Positions 28,374-34,632 of a stretch of 64,000 nt of DNA are shown here, piece by piece. This DNA is from Streptomyces sp. 130 (lineage in GTDB: Bacteria > Actinomycetota > Actinomycetes > Streptomycetales > Streptomycetaceae). The translations under genes were made by a program, and so were the position numbers. The stretch lies in assembly GCF_007096885.1 (NCBI RefSeq), contig NZ_VJNO01000032.1, positions 1-64,000 on the forward strand, in the 5' to 3' direction. Numbering within the stretch: the stretch's first letter is position 1; the number at the start of each line of letters is the position of its first letter. A model generated the notes under the pieces. It saw only the letters and a program-made list of their open reading frames with translations, did no database searches and was not told where the DNA came from.

Positions 28374-28375
28374 GT

Positions 28376-28642
28376 TCAGACCTCCACCACGCGGCTACCG
28401 GCGCAGACCGGGCACCAGATGTCGAAGCCGGTCGTGTCGTAACCGGAGCCGCCGCAGTCGGCGCACTCGGCCCAGGCCCCGGACGCGAACTCGGCCGCAC
28501 AGTCGGCAGGCTCGGGGCAGTGGCGTTCGGCGCACACCGGGCAGAAACGGCCACCCCGTACCAGGCGAACCGGGGCCGACGACACAGGCGGAGCAGAGGC
28601 AAGGGCAGGCACGGCGTGCGGGATGGCGAGCGTTGCGGGCAT
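28376..28642 (-). CDS. small zinc-ribbon protein of the element
   Basis: The 88-residue product has an Ala/Pro-rich start, then FCPVCAERHCPEPADC and CADCGGSGYDTTGFDIWCPVC, giving four CxxC-like pairs as in DnaJ-type zinc ribbons. It is the first gene of the rep unit, ending two bases before the rep start, and is preceded by two KorSA-like operators. Such small zinc-ribbon proteins are common in Streptomyces ICEs without a known role. Confidence 0.65.
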   Translation of the reverse strand: MPATLAIPHAVPALASAPPVSSAPVRLVRGGRFCPVCAERHCPEPADCAAEFASGAWAECADCGGSGYDTTGFDIWCPVCAGSRVVEV

Positions 28643-28725
28643 GATGGGGCTTCCCTTCGTGGGAACCAGGAGGCGCGACGACTTGCTTGGCGGTAGGGCG
28701 TCGCGCCTCTCTTACGGCCACTTCA

Positions 28726-28780
28726 ACTTGTCTATGCAAGCTGAAACCACCGTACGGACCGCGACTTGCATATACAAGTC
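28726..28780. promoter_or_regulatory. two KorSA-like operators upstream of the rep unit
   Basis: ACTTGTCTATGCAAG (28726-28740) and GACTTGCATATACAAGTC (28763-28780) share the dyad CTTG-N6-CAAG. They are 38 bases apart, upstream of the zinc-ribbon and rep genes. The first is identical over 15 bases to the site before the GntR gene at 29621-29635. Confidence 0.75.
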
Positions 28781-28836
28781 GCTTCCCGCAAAAAATCGGG
28801 GCCAACCATCAGGTTGACCCCAGGCGTGACGGTTCG

Positions 28837-29607
28837 TCAGGGAATGTCGATTACATACCGAAAGACGTGCCGATCACAGGGCACCCGAGAATCCAGCACC
28901 TCGACCGCCACGCCGCTTGACGTGTGGGCAGTCCGCAGGACCCTGGCCAATGGAACCCCCGGAGGGATTGCAAGATCACTGGCCTCTGCTGGTGTGGGCA
29001 TCCTGATGTCCAGGTCCTCCACGAACTGGGTGATCCGCTCCCCGACTGGACCGTCAGGGTCTTCGATCAGCGCACTGACTCCACCGCGAATCCGGCGAAC
29101 ATCCTCGACCGCCGTTCCGCCGAACAGCTCCGCTGAGTAGTAGCCGTCAACGAGCTGCATCGGCTGATCGTTGACGTAGAAGGCGCGCCGCCGTGCGATC
29201 ACGGGAGTGTCCCCCGGAAGGCCGAGGCGACTCGCCACCTCCGGAGGCGCCGGCACCCTCTCAACGCTCAAGATTCGCTGTTCCGGCTTCAATCCCTGCG
29301 CTACGGCCTCGGCGTTGAAGTTGCTGACGCCTGTATTGCGGCGCTCGCGGTAGTTGGCTCCCGTGGTGAGCATCTGAACATTGGGACGCGGTCGGACCAG
29401 TGCCCCCTTGCCCTGTGAACTGATCACAAGACCCTCGGCCTTAAGGAGCGCGAGCCCTTTTCCAACGGTCACACGGGTAGTGCCGTATCGGTCCTTGAGT
29501 ACGTTCTCGGACGGGAGCTTGGTGCCGGGCTCCAGCTCGCCCGCCAAGATCGAAGCGCGTAGATCATCTGCGATTCGCTGATAGAGAGGACGAGTATCGC
29601 CCGTCAT
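28837..29607 (-). CDS. GntR/HutC-family repressor (KorSA-like)
   Basis: The 256-residue regulator has an N-terminal GntR winged helix (PLYQRIADDLRASILAGELE, then GTKLPSENVLKDRYGTTRVT) and a C-terminal UTRA effector domain (from about residue 95, with ARRRAFYVNDQPMQLVDGYY). In pSAM2-type elements KorSA keeps replication and transfer genes silent. The ATG at 29605-29607 is chosen; an upstream ATG would lie inside the operator at 29621-29635. Autoregulation through this operator and control of the rep unit through the two matching sites are inferred from the shared sequence. Confidence 0.83.
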   Translation of the reverse strand: MTGDTRPLYQRIADDLRASILAGELEPGTKLPSENVLKDRYGTTRVTVGKGLALLKAEGLVISSQGKGALVRPRPNVQMLTTGANYRERRNTGVSNFNAEAVAQGLKPEQRILSVERVPAPPEVASRLGLPGDTPVIARRRAFYVNDQPMQLVDGYYSAELFGGTAVEDVRRIRGGVSALIEDPDGPVGERITQFVEDLDIRMPTPAEASDLAIPPGVPLARVLRTAHTSSGVAVEVLDSRVPCDRHVFRYVIDIP

Positions 29608-29620
29608 GAAGTTCACCTCG

Positions 29621-29635
29621 ACTTGTCTATGCAAG
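29621..29635. promoter_or_regulatory. KorSA-like operator upstream of the repressor gene
   Basis: ACTTGTCTATGCAAG is an exact copy of the operator at 28726-28740 and lies 13 bases before the repressor start, consistent with autoregulation. Confidence 0.72.
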
Positions 29636-29663
29636 CAAGCATAGGGCTAGCCGCCGACAGGCG

Positions 29664-30083
29664 TCACCCAGTGAACTTCCACCCAGACCAACGCCCAACC
29701 TCAATCGCTACAACTGGACCTTCCGGGGCGTTCTCGCGGTACTGGTGATACTTCCGCCGTAGCAGCTCAACCGGGTCTTTCCGTCGCACACCATCCGACC
29801 AGACCTCTGCATGACCGTCCGCTCTAGCCCACCAGAGGCGCGACCAGTCATCGGCGTAGTGGTCGACAAGGACAGCCACTTGATCGTTCTCATGAATGTT
29901 GCGCAGCCGCCGCAAGTTCCAGGTGTCCTTGGGTTTGTGATCAACGGCGAAATAGATCATGTCCTCTTGGACCGCAAAGGTCACGGGCACGATGTGTGGC
30001 ACGCCACCGCCGCTTGTCGTTGCCAGCCGGGCGACCGGAGATCTAGCGAAGAGTTCGCGAGCCCCGCCGGGGGAGAGCTTCAT
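29664..30083 (-). CDS. PPOX-class F420-dependent oxidoreductase carried by the element
   Basis: A 139-residue split-barrel protein: PVARLATTSGGGVPHIVPVT, YFAVDHKPK, NDQVAVLVDHYADDWSRLWW and the C-terminal W-SGW-KFTG. It resembles the TIGR03668-type F420/flavin-binding family. No signal peptide is present. Its relaxed codon bias matches the rest of the element, so it looks like cargo that arrived with it. Its substrate and any benefit to the host are unknown. The gene begins next to the repeat-rich segment and lies 56 bases before the repressor gene. Confidence 0.75.
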   Translation of the reverse strand: MKLSPGGARELFARSPVARLATTSGGGVPHIVPVTFAVQEDMIYFAVDHKPKDTWNLRRLRNIHENDQVAVLVDHYADDWSRLWWARADGHAEVWSDGVRRKDPVELLRRKYHQYRENAPEGPVVAIEVGRWSGWKFTG

Positions 30084-30184
30084 GCCTGGGACGGTACCCG
30101 TGATCCTCCGTGTTCCACGGAGCCGGTTACAGGTTTCTCTACCTCATCAAGCCCCGCCCCTCCGGGCGGGGAGGGGGCTTCCTG

Positions 30185-30747
30185 CACCACGGTCCGCATG
30201 ATCCAACGAAGCCCGAACCGTCGCGCACCGGGATGAACAGCACTCGACAGCTCTCCCATGGCACCCTCAGCTCTCCCACGCTTCGCAAGCCCTCAGAGCT
30301 TCGGCCTCCATCTCTCGCGGCCGCCGGCCCACAACGTCAGGGCCTCTGGTCAGGGCATCACGCCTTCGGCTTCCGGTCGCCCCGGCCCCTTCGACTCTCG
30401 GCCGTTGCTGCGTCGATCACACCCCACCGGCCCCCACGGGGGCCGGCGCGGGCGCGGGGCTCGGGGCTCCGCTCCTGCCTTCGGCCCGCGCCGCCCCGGC
30501 CCCGGCCCCGCGCCACTCACAACGCCCCGAGGTGATCACGCCCCACTCCCCGATCCCACCGAGGGACCTACGCACCGGGCCGGTCCCGATACCCCTCCCC
30601 AGCCCACACCATCAAGGCTCGCCCACAGAGAGACGGCACCGCACACAGGCCCGCACGCATGGTGCCGCCACGACCCAAAAGACGCTTTGAACTCCAAAAG
30701 CAGGTGCGCGACGGTTCGGGCTTCGTTGGATCATGCGGACCGTGGTG
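30185..30747. repeat. perfect 45-bp inverted repeats flanking 473 bp
   Basis: The 45 bases at 30185-30229 are the exact reverse complement of 30703-30747; identity stops at both ends. The enclosed 473 bp are C-rich with internal hairpins (for example CGGCCCCCACGGGGGCCG near 30430). No transposase is present. A MITE-like insertion, an invertible segment or an origin-related structure are possible. Confidence 0.88.
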
Positions 30748-30881
30748 GGCGGAATCTTGGAGGCTGGACAAGTCCGATCACACGTAACGGTCACAACGAT
30801 GCCTCCGGCGGGGGCGCTCAGACTCCGGGATGGCAGGGGCGCCGTTCGCGAGTGCCGGCCGGAGCGTGGCGAGCGTCGTGG

Positions 30882-31033
30882 GGCTCCCATCCCGACCACC
30901 TTCGACCCAGGCAGAGCCGAGCAGTCGCGGCCCAGGGCGTCAAGGTCGTTCGTACAGTGGCGCGCTCCACCTTGACGCCCTGAACCACGACCGCTCCACG
31001 GTGTGTGGGTCGAAGGCGGACGGGATGGGAGCC
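30882..31033. repeat. 152-base imperfect palindrome with 65-base arms
   Basis: Arms 30882-30946 and 30969-31033 align without gaps around a 22-base centre. The outer 28 bases match at 26 positions, the inner 14 (CAGGGCGTCAAGGT and complement) match fully, and the middle 23 match at 12. Two conserved blocks with a drifted middle suggest paired protein-binding sites or two ancient inverted copies. Confidence 0.8.
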
Positions 31034-31124
31034 GAGGTGAGTGGTGGGTAAGGGAAGGACGGAGAGTTACGCATCGTCGGTCCACAGGGCCACCGGGGAC
31101 CAGATGGGGCCAGCCAGGACCTGC

Positions 31125-31201
31125 GGGCTATAGTCTGGGCTATAGACCTGCAAACTATGTTCTCAGTGTGCAGCATTCAACGGACAGAGTTTGCGCAGGT
31201 C
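31125..31201. repeat. short direct and inverted repeats (iteron-like)
   Basis: GGGCTATAG occurs at 31125-31133 and 31137-31145, 12 bases apart. GACCTGCAAACT (31145-31156) is mirrored by AGTTTGCGCAGGTC (31188-31201) with two inserted bases. The A/T content is well above that of the flanks. A promoter/operator or replication site is possible. Confidence 0.55.
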
Positions 31202-31224
31202 ACACAGGCTGGCTCCAAGCAAGA

Positions 31225-31314
31225 AGCCCAGCCTCGGTGGGCAAGACCGAGGCCGGGCTCGTCGCGTGGAGTCGTTAAGCGGGTCCGGCCGACTAAGTAA
31301 CGGCCGGGCCCGCT
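31225..31314. terminator. two tandem terminator-like hairpins
   Basis: The first stem is AGCCC-AGCCTCGGT with its near complement (31225-31259). The second is AGCGGGTCCGGCCG paired with CGGCCGGGCCCGCT (31279-31314), followed by TTTG. They lie just downstream of the small minus-strand gene at 31364-31504. Confidence 0.6.
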
Positions 31315-31363
31315 TTGCTGCCCGTGCCACACCGTCCGGCTCACCGCCTAGCGTTTGACGCGC

Positions 31364-31504
31364 TTACCGCGCCAGCTGCTCCACACAGCCTGCGAGTGCC
31401 GCGATCGCGGAGAGTGCTGCGATCAAGATCTCGGCCTTCGTCGGGCTTCGCCTTGGTTCGCGCGGTTGCTCTTCTTGATCATCTGGCTTTCGCAGATCTG
31501 CCAT
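31364..31504 (-). CDS. 46-residue membrane-associated small protein of the element
   Basis: This short gene reads MADLRKPDDQEEQPREPRRS, a charged cytosolic-type segment, then PTKAEILIAALSAIAALAGC and VEQLAR-TAA. The C-terminal half forms one hydrophobic helix. Codon third positions are only moderately GC-rich, as in the other element genes. The ribosome site is weak (GGAAG, 6-10 bases upstream). Terminator-like hairpins flank it on both sides, which supports an independent unit. No family is recognised. Confidence 0.45.
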   Translation of the reverse strand: MADLRKPDDQEEQPREPRRSPTKAEILIAALSAIAALAGCVEQLAR

Positions 31505-31530
31505 GTCGACTTCCGATCCGGTGAAACCAA

Positions 31531-31547
31531 CCCCGCGTTAGCGGGGC
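31531..31547 (-). terminator. hairpin ending the phosphoribosyltransferase gene
   Basis: CCCCGC-GTTA-GCGGGG; on the minus strand it is followed by TTGGTTT. It is supplied by the element and replaces the native terminator now left at 25201-25238. Confidence 0.6.
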
Positions 31548-31661
31548 CTTCGGCTCTAAGGTCCGAAGCTCAGGATGGACCGGAAGTGGACGGCAGAAGC
31601 ATATCGGTCGGCACCGACAAACCACGTACACACGGAGAGCCGTACCGACGCTGGAACTCCC

Positions 31662-32174
31662 CTAGAGCGCCTCCCTGTTGGGCTTGGAAGCCTCACCCGA
31701 CTTGTGTACTGGAGGCAAGACACTCCACGGGAAGTTGATCCAGCGGTCGGTCTTCTTCCACACGTACTCGCACTTCACGAGCGAGTGGGACTTCTCGAAG
31801 ATGACCGCGGACCGCACCTCCGCGACATGGTCGACGCAGAAGTCGCGCACCAGCTTCAGCGTCTTGCCGGTGTCGGCGACGTCGTCCGCGATCAGGACCT
31901 TCTTGTCCGAGAAGTCGATGACGTTGGGCACGGGCGCCAGCATGACCGGCATCTCCAGGGTGGTGCCCACGCCGGTGTAGAACTCCACGTTCACCAGGTG
32001 GATGTTCTTGCAGTCCAGCGCGTACGCCAGACCGCCCGCGACGAACACCCCGCCGCGCGCGATGCTCAGCACCACGTCCGGCTCGTACCCGTCGTCGGCC
32101 ACGGCCTGCGCCAGCTCCCGCACGGCGTGCCCGAAGCCGTCGTACGTCAGGTTCTCCCGTACATCGTCGGTCAT
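31662..32174 (-). CDS. phosphoribosyltransferase with element-supplied C-terminus
   Basis: The 170-residue enzyme has the type I PRT fold with the PRPP loop VLIADDVADTGKTL and VVLSIARGGVFVAGGLAYAL. It resembles the small xanthine/guanine or hypoxanthine-like PRTs that follow dcd in actinobacteria; the base is not certain. After FPWSV the native tail EPPVVRRSGQVLDS has been replaced by LPPVHKSGEASKPNREAL, encoded inside the integrated element. The catalytic core is complete, so activity is probably kept. It begins 7 bases after the dcd stop, so the two share a message. The native end is at 25253-25306. Confidence 0.87.
   Translation of the reverse strand: MTDDVRENLTYDGFGHAVRELAQAVADDGYEPDVVLSIARGGVFVAGGLAYALDCKNIHLVNVEFYTGVGTTLEMPVMLAPVPNVIDFSDKKVLIADDVADTGKTLKLVRDFCVDHVAEVRSAVIFEKSHSLVKCEYVWKKTDRWINFPWSVLPPVHKSGEASKPNREAL
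31723..31727. other. attR core of the integrated element
   Basis: CTCCA here (TGGAG in the gene strand) joins host sequence CTTCCCG to element sequence TGTCTTGCC. Joining the host flanks across the core restores an uninterrupted reading frame (see attL at 25302-25306). Confidence 0.7.
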
Positions 32175-32181
32175 CGGGTCC

Positions 32182-32757
32182 TCACACCTGCGTCCGGTGG
32201 AAATTCATGAAGGAACGCGACGCGGTGGGTCCGCGCTGCCCCTGATATCGCGACCCGTACCGCTCGGAGCCGTAAGGGAACTCCGACGGAGAACTCAGCC
32301 GGAACATGCACAGCTGGCCGATCTTCATACCGGGCCAGAGCTTTATCGGAAGCGTCGCGAGATTCGACAGCTCCAGGGTCACGTGGCCGGAGAAGCCCGG
32401 GTCGATGAAGCCCGCCGTGGAATGCGTGACCAGCCCGAGCCGGCCGAGCGAGCTCTTCCCCTCCAGCCGCGACGCGAGATCGTCGGGCAGCGAGATGACC
32501 TCGTACGTCGACGCCAGCACGAACTCCCCGGGGTGCAGGATGAACGCGTCGTCCCCCTCCGGCTCGACGGTGCGCGTCAGGTCCACCTGCTCGACGGCGG
32601 GGTCGATGTGCGGGTAGCGGTGGTTCTCGAACACCCGGAAATAGCGGTCGAGCCGCACGTCGATGCTCGACGGCTGCACCATCGACGCGTCGAATGGATC
32701 AATGCGTACGCGTCCGGCGTCGATCTCGGCGCGGATGTCCTTGTCTGAGAGAAGCAC
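32182..32757 (-). CDS. dcd: dCTP deaminase
   Basis: Dcd converts dCTP to dUTP (or to dUMP in bifunctional forms) in deoxynucleotide supply. The 191-residue product has the family length and motifs: [54 protein letters not shown] (active site) and QLCMFRL. The GTG at 32755-32757 gives the canonical N-terminus. TATCCT (opposite strand of 32764-32769) lies 6 bases upstream and no ribosome site is seen, suggesting a leaderless message. It is followed after 7 bases by the phosphoribosyltransferase gene. Confidence 0.94.
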   Translation of the reverse strand: MLLSDKDIRAEIDAGRVRIDPFDASMVQPSSIDVRLDRYFRVFENHRYPHIDPAVEQVDLTRTVEPEGDDAFILHPGEFVLASTYEVISLPDDLASRLEGKSSLGRLGLVTHSTAGFIDPGFSGHVTLELSNLATLPIKLWPGMKIGQLCMFRLSSPSEFPYGSERYGSRYQGQRGPTASRSFMNFHRTQV

Positions 32758-32833
32758 CCACCGAGGATACGCAGAACGCGCGGGCCCGCCCTCATCGGGC
32801 ACCCGCGCGCCTGTCGTCCGTCACCCGCCGCCA

Positions 32834-33007
32834 CTACCGCCGCTCGAACACCACGGGCACGGCATGCCGCAACCGAGCGCACCGGGGACACCGGATGAGC
32901 CGCCCGGGCCCGATCCGCCCTGCCCCGAGCTGCTGCATCGGAAACGAGCTGGTAGCGAAAACGTGCCCTTCGGCACAGCGGACGACGGTGCGCTCCATGG
33001 AGTCCAT
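32834..33007 (-). CDS. 57-residue zinc-ribbon-like protein conserved in Streptomyces
   Basis: A short gene: MDSMERTVVRCAEGHVFATS, a middle SSFPMQQLGAGRIGPGRLIR, and CPRCARLRHAVPVVFERR-TAG. Cys11 with His15 and the CPRC pair could form one zinc ribbon. AAGGGA lies 4 bases before the ATG at 33005-33007; the ATG three codons later is an alternative. I recognise near-identical small proteins from other Streptomyces, but no function is known. It lies 77 bases upstream of dcd on the same strand. Confidence 0.7.
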   Translation of the reverse strand: MDSMERTVVRCAEGHVFATSSFPMQQLGAGRIGPGRLIRCPRCARLRHAVPVVFERR

Positions 33008-33209
33008 CAAGTCCCTTCCCCATCAAGCCGTGGACGAGACCGCCACATTAGGGGATGAACAGGACCCGCCTCCACGCGGCACTCCGACCCCCACGCTACG
33101 CCCCCAACTCCCGCCCCCCGCCCACGCGATCCGGGACGCCGCCGCGACGGGACCACCATGGGGTACAGTGTCCGAGGATGCCCCGCTGGATACGGCGGTC
33201 GGCATTTTC

Positions 33210-33280
33210 GCGGGTGTAGTTTAATGGTAGAACATGAGCTTCCCAAGCTCAGAGCGCGAGTTCGATTCTCGTCACCCGCT
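33210..33280 (+). tRNA. tRNA-Gly (anticodon CCC)
   Basis: The 71-base gene folds as a cloverleaf: acceptor GCGGGTG/CACCCGC, D-loop with TTTAATGGTAGA, anticodon stem GAGCT/AGCTC around TTCCCAA, and T-arm GCGAG-TTCGATT-CTCGT. The anticodon is CCC. CCA is not encoded (the gene is followed by CCG). Its 3' half is duplicated 1.05 kb downstream. A terminator (AAGGCCC..GGGCCTTTTT, 33286-33315) follows. Confidence 0.93.
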
Positions 33281-33282
33281 CC
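33240..33282 (+). repeat. att-type direct repeat, copy 1 (tRNA-Gly 3' half)
   Basis: 43 bases covering the anticodon loop to the end of tRNA-Gly recur at 34289-34331 with one mismatch (A/G at 33245/34294). The last 37 bases are identical. This is the form expected of an attachment site used by a tyrosine integrase. Confidence 0.88.
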
Positions 33283-33473
33283 GCTTAAGGCCCAGGTCAA
33301 TGACCGGGCCTTTTTGCTTGCCGCCCAACGGCACTGGTCCGAAGCATCCCTCGCCAGGGACAGCCCGTGAATGTTCGCCCCCATGCCGTCACCCGGAGCA
33401 TGCAACCGAAGGCGTCAACGCTGCGGACCAGAGACCCGAGCCAATGTGTGCCTACTCCAGTATGCTTGGACTC

Positions 33474-33722
33474 ATGTCCTCAACGACTCGCATCACCGTC
33501 ACGCTGCCCAGCGACCAGGTGGCGGAGCTCCGCAAGCTCACGGACAACGTCTCCGGGTACGTGGCGGAAGCCGTGGCCCGCCAGATCCGGCACCAGCTCC
33601 TGGGCGACGACCTCCGCCGTCACGAGGAGGAGCACGGGCCGTTCAGCGACGAGGAGCTCGTCGAGGCCCGCGCGAAGATCTTCGGCTCCGCCGGCACCTC
33701 CACGGGCGCGGATGCCGCGTGA
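33474..33722 (+). CDS. vapB: ribbon-helix-helix antitoxin (VapB-like)
   Basis: The 82-residue product begins MSSTTRITVTLPSDQVAELR, a ribbon-helix-helix DNA-binding start, and has an acidic C-terminus (EEEHGPFSDEELVEARAKIF) suited to binding a toxin. The ATG at 33474 is preceded by TATGCT (33461-33466) 7 bases upstream, so it is probably leaderless. Its stop overlaps the toxin start (GTGA, 33719-33722), the usual coupling in such operons. Expected role: neutralise the PIN toxin and repress the operon. Confidence 0.85.
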   Translation: MSSTTRITVTLPSDQVAELRKLTDNVSGYVAEAVARQIRHQLLGDDLRRHEEEHGPFSDEELVEARAKIFGSAGTSTGADAA

Positions 33723-34120
33723 GCGAACGCGTCGAAACCGTCGTCCTGGACTCGGAAGGGCTCTCCGCCTGGATCGCGCAGGATCGCAGGCTGCTCGCGA
33801 TGCTTCAGGTCTTCCATGACATGGGAGCCGACCTCGTCATCGGGGCCAACACCATCGTGGAAGTCACTCACTCCCGCACCAACATGCCCCGCCTGAACTG
33901 GGCCCTGTCCCGCGTCAAGGTGGAGCCTGTCACCGAACAGGCGGCGAAAGCAGCAGCGGAACTCCTCAAAGCTGCCGGACTGCACGGACACAAGTACGCC
34001 ATCGACGCCACAGTCGCCGAGGTCGCGCTCCGCCAGCCGAAACCCGTCGCCCTGTTGACGTCCGACAGCGACGACATGATCAAGCTCTGCGGCAACCAAG
34101 TTCGCATCATCTCCCTCTGA
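33719..34120 (+). CDS. vapC: PIN-domain ribonuclease toxin (VapC-like)
   Basis: The 133-residue product has the PIN-domain acidic residues: Asp11 in VVLDSEGLSAW, Glu in NTIVEVTHSR, Asp in YAIDATVAEVA and the LLTSDSDDMIKLC end. VapC toxins cut specific RNAs, often initiator tRNA or rRNA. The GTG at 33719 overlaps the antitoxin stop. The gene appears intact, unlike the homologous fragment at about 34405-34625 outside the repeat. Its RNA target is unknown. Confidence 0.87.
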   Translation: MSERVETVVLDSEGLSAWIAQDRRLLAMLQVFHDMGADLVIGANTIVEVTHSRTNMPRLNWALSRVKVEPVTEQAAKAAAELLKAAGLHGHKYAIDATVAEVALRQPKPVALLTSDSDDMIKLCGNQVRIISL

Positions 34121-34288
34121 CCAGTCGGCCCGCCCGGGTGCGCGTCGCGCTCCTGGCTCTCATGCCCTATCCGTGCCCAGCGGAGCGGACAACAGCGGTC
34201 GGATGCGGCGCCCAGAGGCCCAGAGCCATTCACCTGCCCAATCCGAAGCCGCAGGTCAGACCATCCGTAACAACCTGAGGACCGCTGA

Positions 34289-34331
34289 TTCCCGAGCTCA
34301 GAGCGCGAGTTCGATTCTCGTCACCCGCTCC
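34289..34331 (+). repeat. att-type direct repeat, copy 2 (tRNA-Gly 3' fragment)
   Basis: A second copy of the tRNA-Gly 3' half without the 5' half, so it is not a functional tRNA. It is followed by a different terminator hairpin (AAGCCCCAGGCC..GGCCCGGGGCTT, about 34336-34365), which may be the original tRNA terminator. Confidence 0.85.
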
Positions 34332-34404
34332 ATATGAAAGCCCCAGGCCATTGGCCCGGGGCTTCTTCGTTTGGGTCAGTGAGCTTGCCTTTCCACCTGG
34401 CGTG

Positions 34405-34625
34405 GTCGGGACTGACCACGTTCGACCTCGACCAGCCCGGCTGCGAACGAGCTACTACCGCATCCCTCCGGCACGACGTGGGTGCTACCTGATGGCCGGG
34501 ACGCACACCGTCGTGGAAGTCAGACACTCGCGCACCAGCACGCGCCGTCGGGCGAAACCCGTCGCCGTCCTGACATCCGGCAGCGGCGACATGGTCAGGC
34601 TCTGCGGCAACCAGGTCCGCGTCAC
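34405..34625 (+). pseudogene. decayed vapC-like fragment
   Basis: Readable pieces line up with the vapC at 33719-34120: LRHDVGAT, then a stop and frame change, MAGTHTVVEVRHSRTSTRR for NTIVEVTHSR, and AKPVAVLTSGSGDMVRLCGNQVRV for PKPVALLTSDSDDMIKLCGNQVRI. The middle third of the gene, including one acidic catalytic residue, is deleted. No antitoxin remains. It lies just outside the att repeat, as if from an earlier insertion at the same tRNA. Confidence 0.72.
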
Positions 34626-34632
34626 TCGGGAG

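Larger units (their letters stand above)
30084..31660. other. repeat-rich right arm of the element without large genes
   Basis: Apart from the small gene at 31364-31504 I find no convincing coding sequence; the open frames seen are Pro/Arg-rich and lack a ribosome site. Structure is dense: a GC hairpin at 30149-30180 (AAGCCCC to GGGGCTT with an inner CGCCCC/GGGGCG stem), 45-bp inverted repeats, a 152-base palindrome, short repeats around 31125-31201, and three terminator-like hairpins. The double- and single-strand origins of a rolling-circle element would be expected in such a region, but none can be assigned. Confidence 0.6.
25302..31727. mobile_element. pSAM2/AICE-like integrated element with serine integrase, about 6.4 kb
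   Basis: The element is bounded by a TGGAG core at both ends within a phosphoribosyltransferase gene. It carries a serine integrase next to the left end, a RepSA-like initiator, a zinc-ribbon protein, a KorSA-like repressor with three operators, a PPOX protein, and a repeat-rich segment to the right end. Codon use in the integrase, repressor and PPOX genes is less GC-biased than in the flanks. No FtsK/TraSA-type transfer gene or spd gene is present, so the element is either not self-transmissible or a deletion derivative. It supplies a new 3' end for the interrupted host gene. Confidence 0.85.
33240..34331 (+). mobile_element. 1.05-kb integrase-less island at tRNA-Gly carrying vapBC
   Basis: The island is delimited by the two copies of the tRNA-Gly 3' half. 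It contains only the tRNA terminator, a vapB-like gene, a vapC-like gene and about 170 bp without a gene. No integrase is present, so it would need a recombinase in trans or is the remnant of a larger island reduced to its toxin-antitoxin pair. Confidence 0.72.

Noticed and set aside
30149-30180. IS200/IS605-type transposon end, suggested by a subterminal GC hairpin.
   Set aside because: No TnpA or TnpB gene or remnant is near, and there is no matching left end; it is recorded only as a hairpin.
30258-30983. A 241-codon open frame in the right arm of the element.
   Set aside because: It is Pro/Arg/His-rich, has no ribosome site or family resemblance, and runs across both the inverted-repeat arm and the 152-base palindrome, so it is chance reading in GC-rich DNA.
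34289-34331. A second tRNA-Gly gene.
   Set aside because: Only the 3' half is present; the acceptor 5' strand and D-arm are missing.
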